From Yponomeuta sedellus (lineage: Eukaryota > Arthropoda > Insecta > Lepidoptera > Yponomeutidae), in NCBI GenBank assembly GCA_934045075.1, contig OW203726.1, forward strand, positions 14,420,037 through 14,484,036: a stretch of 64,000 bases of DNA, given 5' to 3'. The notes below the pieces were generated by a model that searched no databases, was not told where the DNA came from, and was given only the letters and a program-made list of their open reading frames with translations. Every line of letters starts with the position of its first letter. The first letter of the stretch is position 1. A program made the position numbers and the translations under genes. This document shows positions 63,733 through 64,000 of the stretch, in pieces.

Positions 63733-64000
63733 TGTGAACATATGAATAAAAATATATACAAAGAACTTTCTTTTATTGCAATATTTGCAGTAGGTCCCAA
63801 TCTACTCATTTTCATAGTAGCATCTATAGGTACTTATTAATATTATAAAGTTGAAGAGTTTGTATGTTTTTTGCTTATACGCGCTTAATTCTATTAGGAA
63901 AATCATGCGGCATGGCTCGCGCAGATGTTTGTTTTAAATCTGTGTTTCATATTTCAGTGTTGTCATATGTCATATTCAAATCAGTTAAGCCTTTCACTAT

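Overview
This is a eukaryotic nuclear window, almost certainly from a lepidopteran insect (moth or butterfly). Spliced genes have GT-AG introns and animal-type proteins, and the repeats include RTE-type LINE 3' ends (CAGCAGTGGACT followed by a trinucleotide tail) and several tRNA-derived SINEs typical of moth genomes. About two thirds of the window can be assigned to mobile elements, many of them nested. I assign no host function to most of the rest.

Host genes. (1) mRpL55 (mitochondrial ribosomal protein L55), minus strand, exons 26055-26249 and 15020-15163, with a 10.9 kb intron packed with retroelements. (2) An SLC44A1/CTL1-type choline transporter-like gene, plus strand, ten exons from 32925 to 49535, about 670 aa, apparently complete; it diverges from mRpL55. 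(3) BRX1 (Brix-domain ribosome biogenesis factor), minus strand, five exons from 60584 down to 53733, about 385 aa, convergent with the CTL gene. (4) A THAP-domain gene or recent pseudogene, plus strand, six exons at about 13024-14476, with two single-base frame discrepancies.

Layout. 1-4909: a Ty3/gypsy element (gypsy-1, minus) with gag, a canonical -1 frameshift site, pol and one LTR, inserted into a BEL/Pao element (4910-7732, plus). 8364-10062: a decayed DNA transposon. 10327-11669: an element with about 205 bp terminal inverted repeats that has captured two exons and an intron of the cytochrome c heme lyase gene (HCCS). 12105-12567: paired tRNA-derived SINEs in fold-back arrangement. 15164-26054 (mRpL55 intron): an RTE LINE, a Jockey-like LINE, a copia element inside it, and a SINE inside the copia element. 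26393-31604: a full-length LINE with two intact ORFs and a 12 bp target duplication, just upstream of mRpL55. 31714-32733: two hAT-type MITEs with perfect 8 bp target duplications, just upstream of the CTL gene. CTL introns: SINEs and an internally deleted gypsy (gypsy-2a, 40110-43162). 51372-52901: a mariner with a 237 bp insertion. BRX1 intron 3: a second deleted gypsy of the same family (gypsy-2b, 54501-58464). 61255-63105: a copia fragment carrying a third hAT MITE. 63457-63732: a DDE transposase remnant.

The three main host genes do not form a pathway. The window is best read as a record of layered transposition. I see no cluster resembling a new enzymatic or defence system. The most unusual objects are the gene-capturing TIR element, the fold-back SINE family and the two parallel deletion derivatives of one gypsy family. 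All boundaries were read by eye; no database search or alignment was run.
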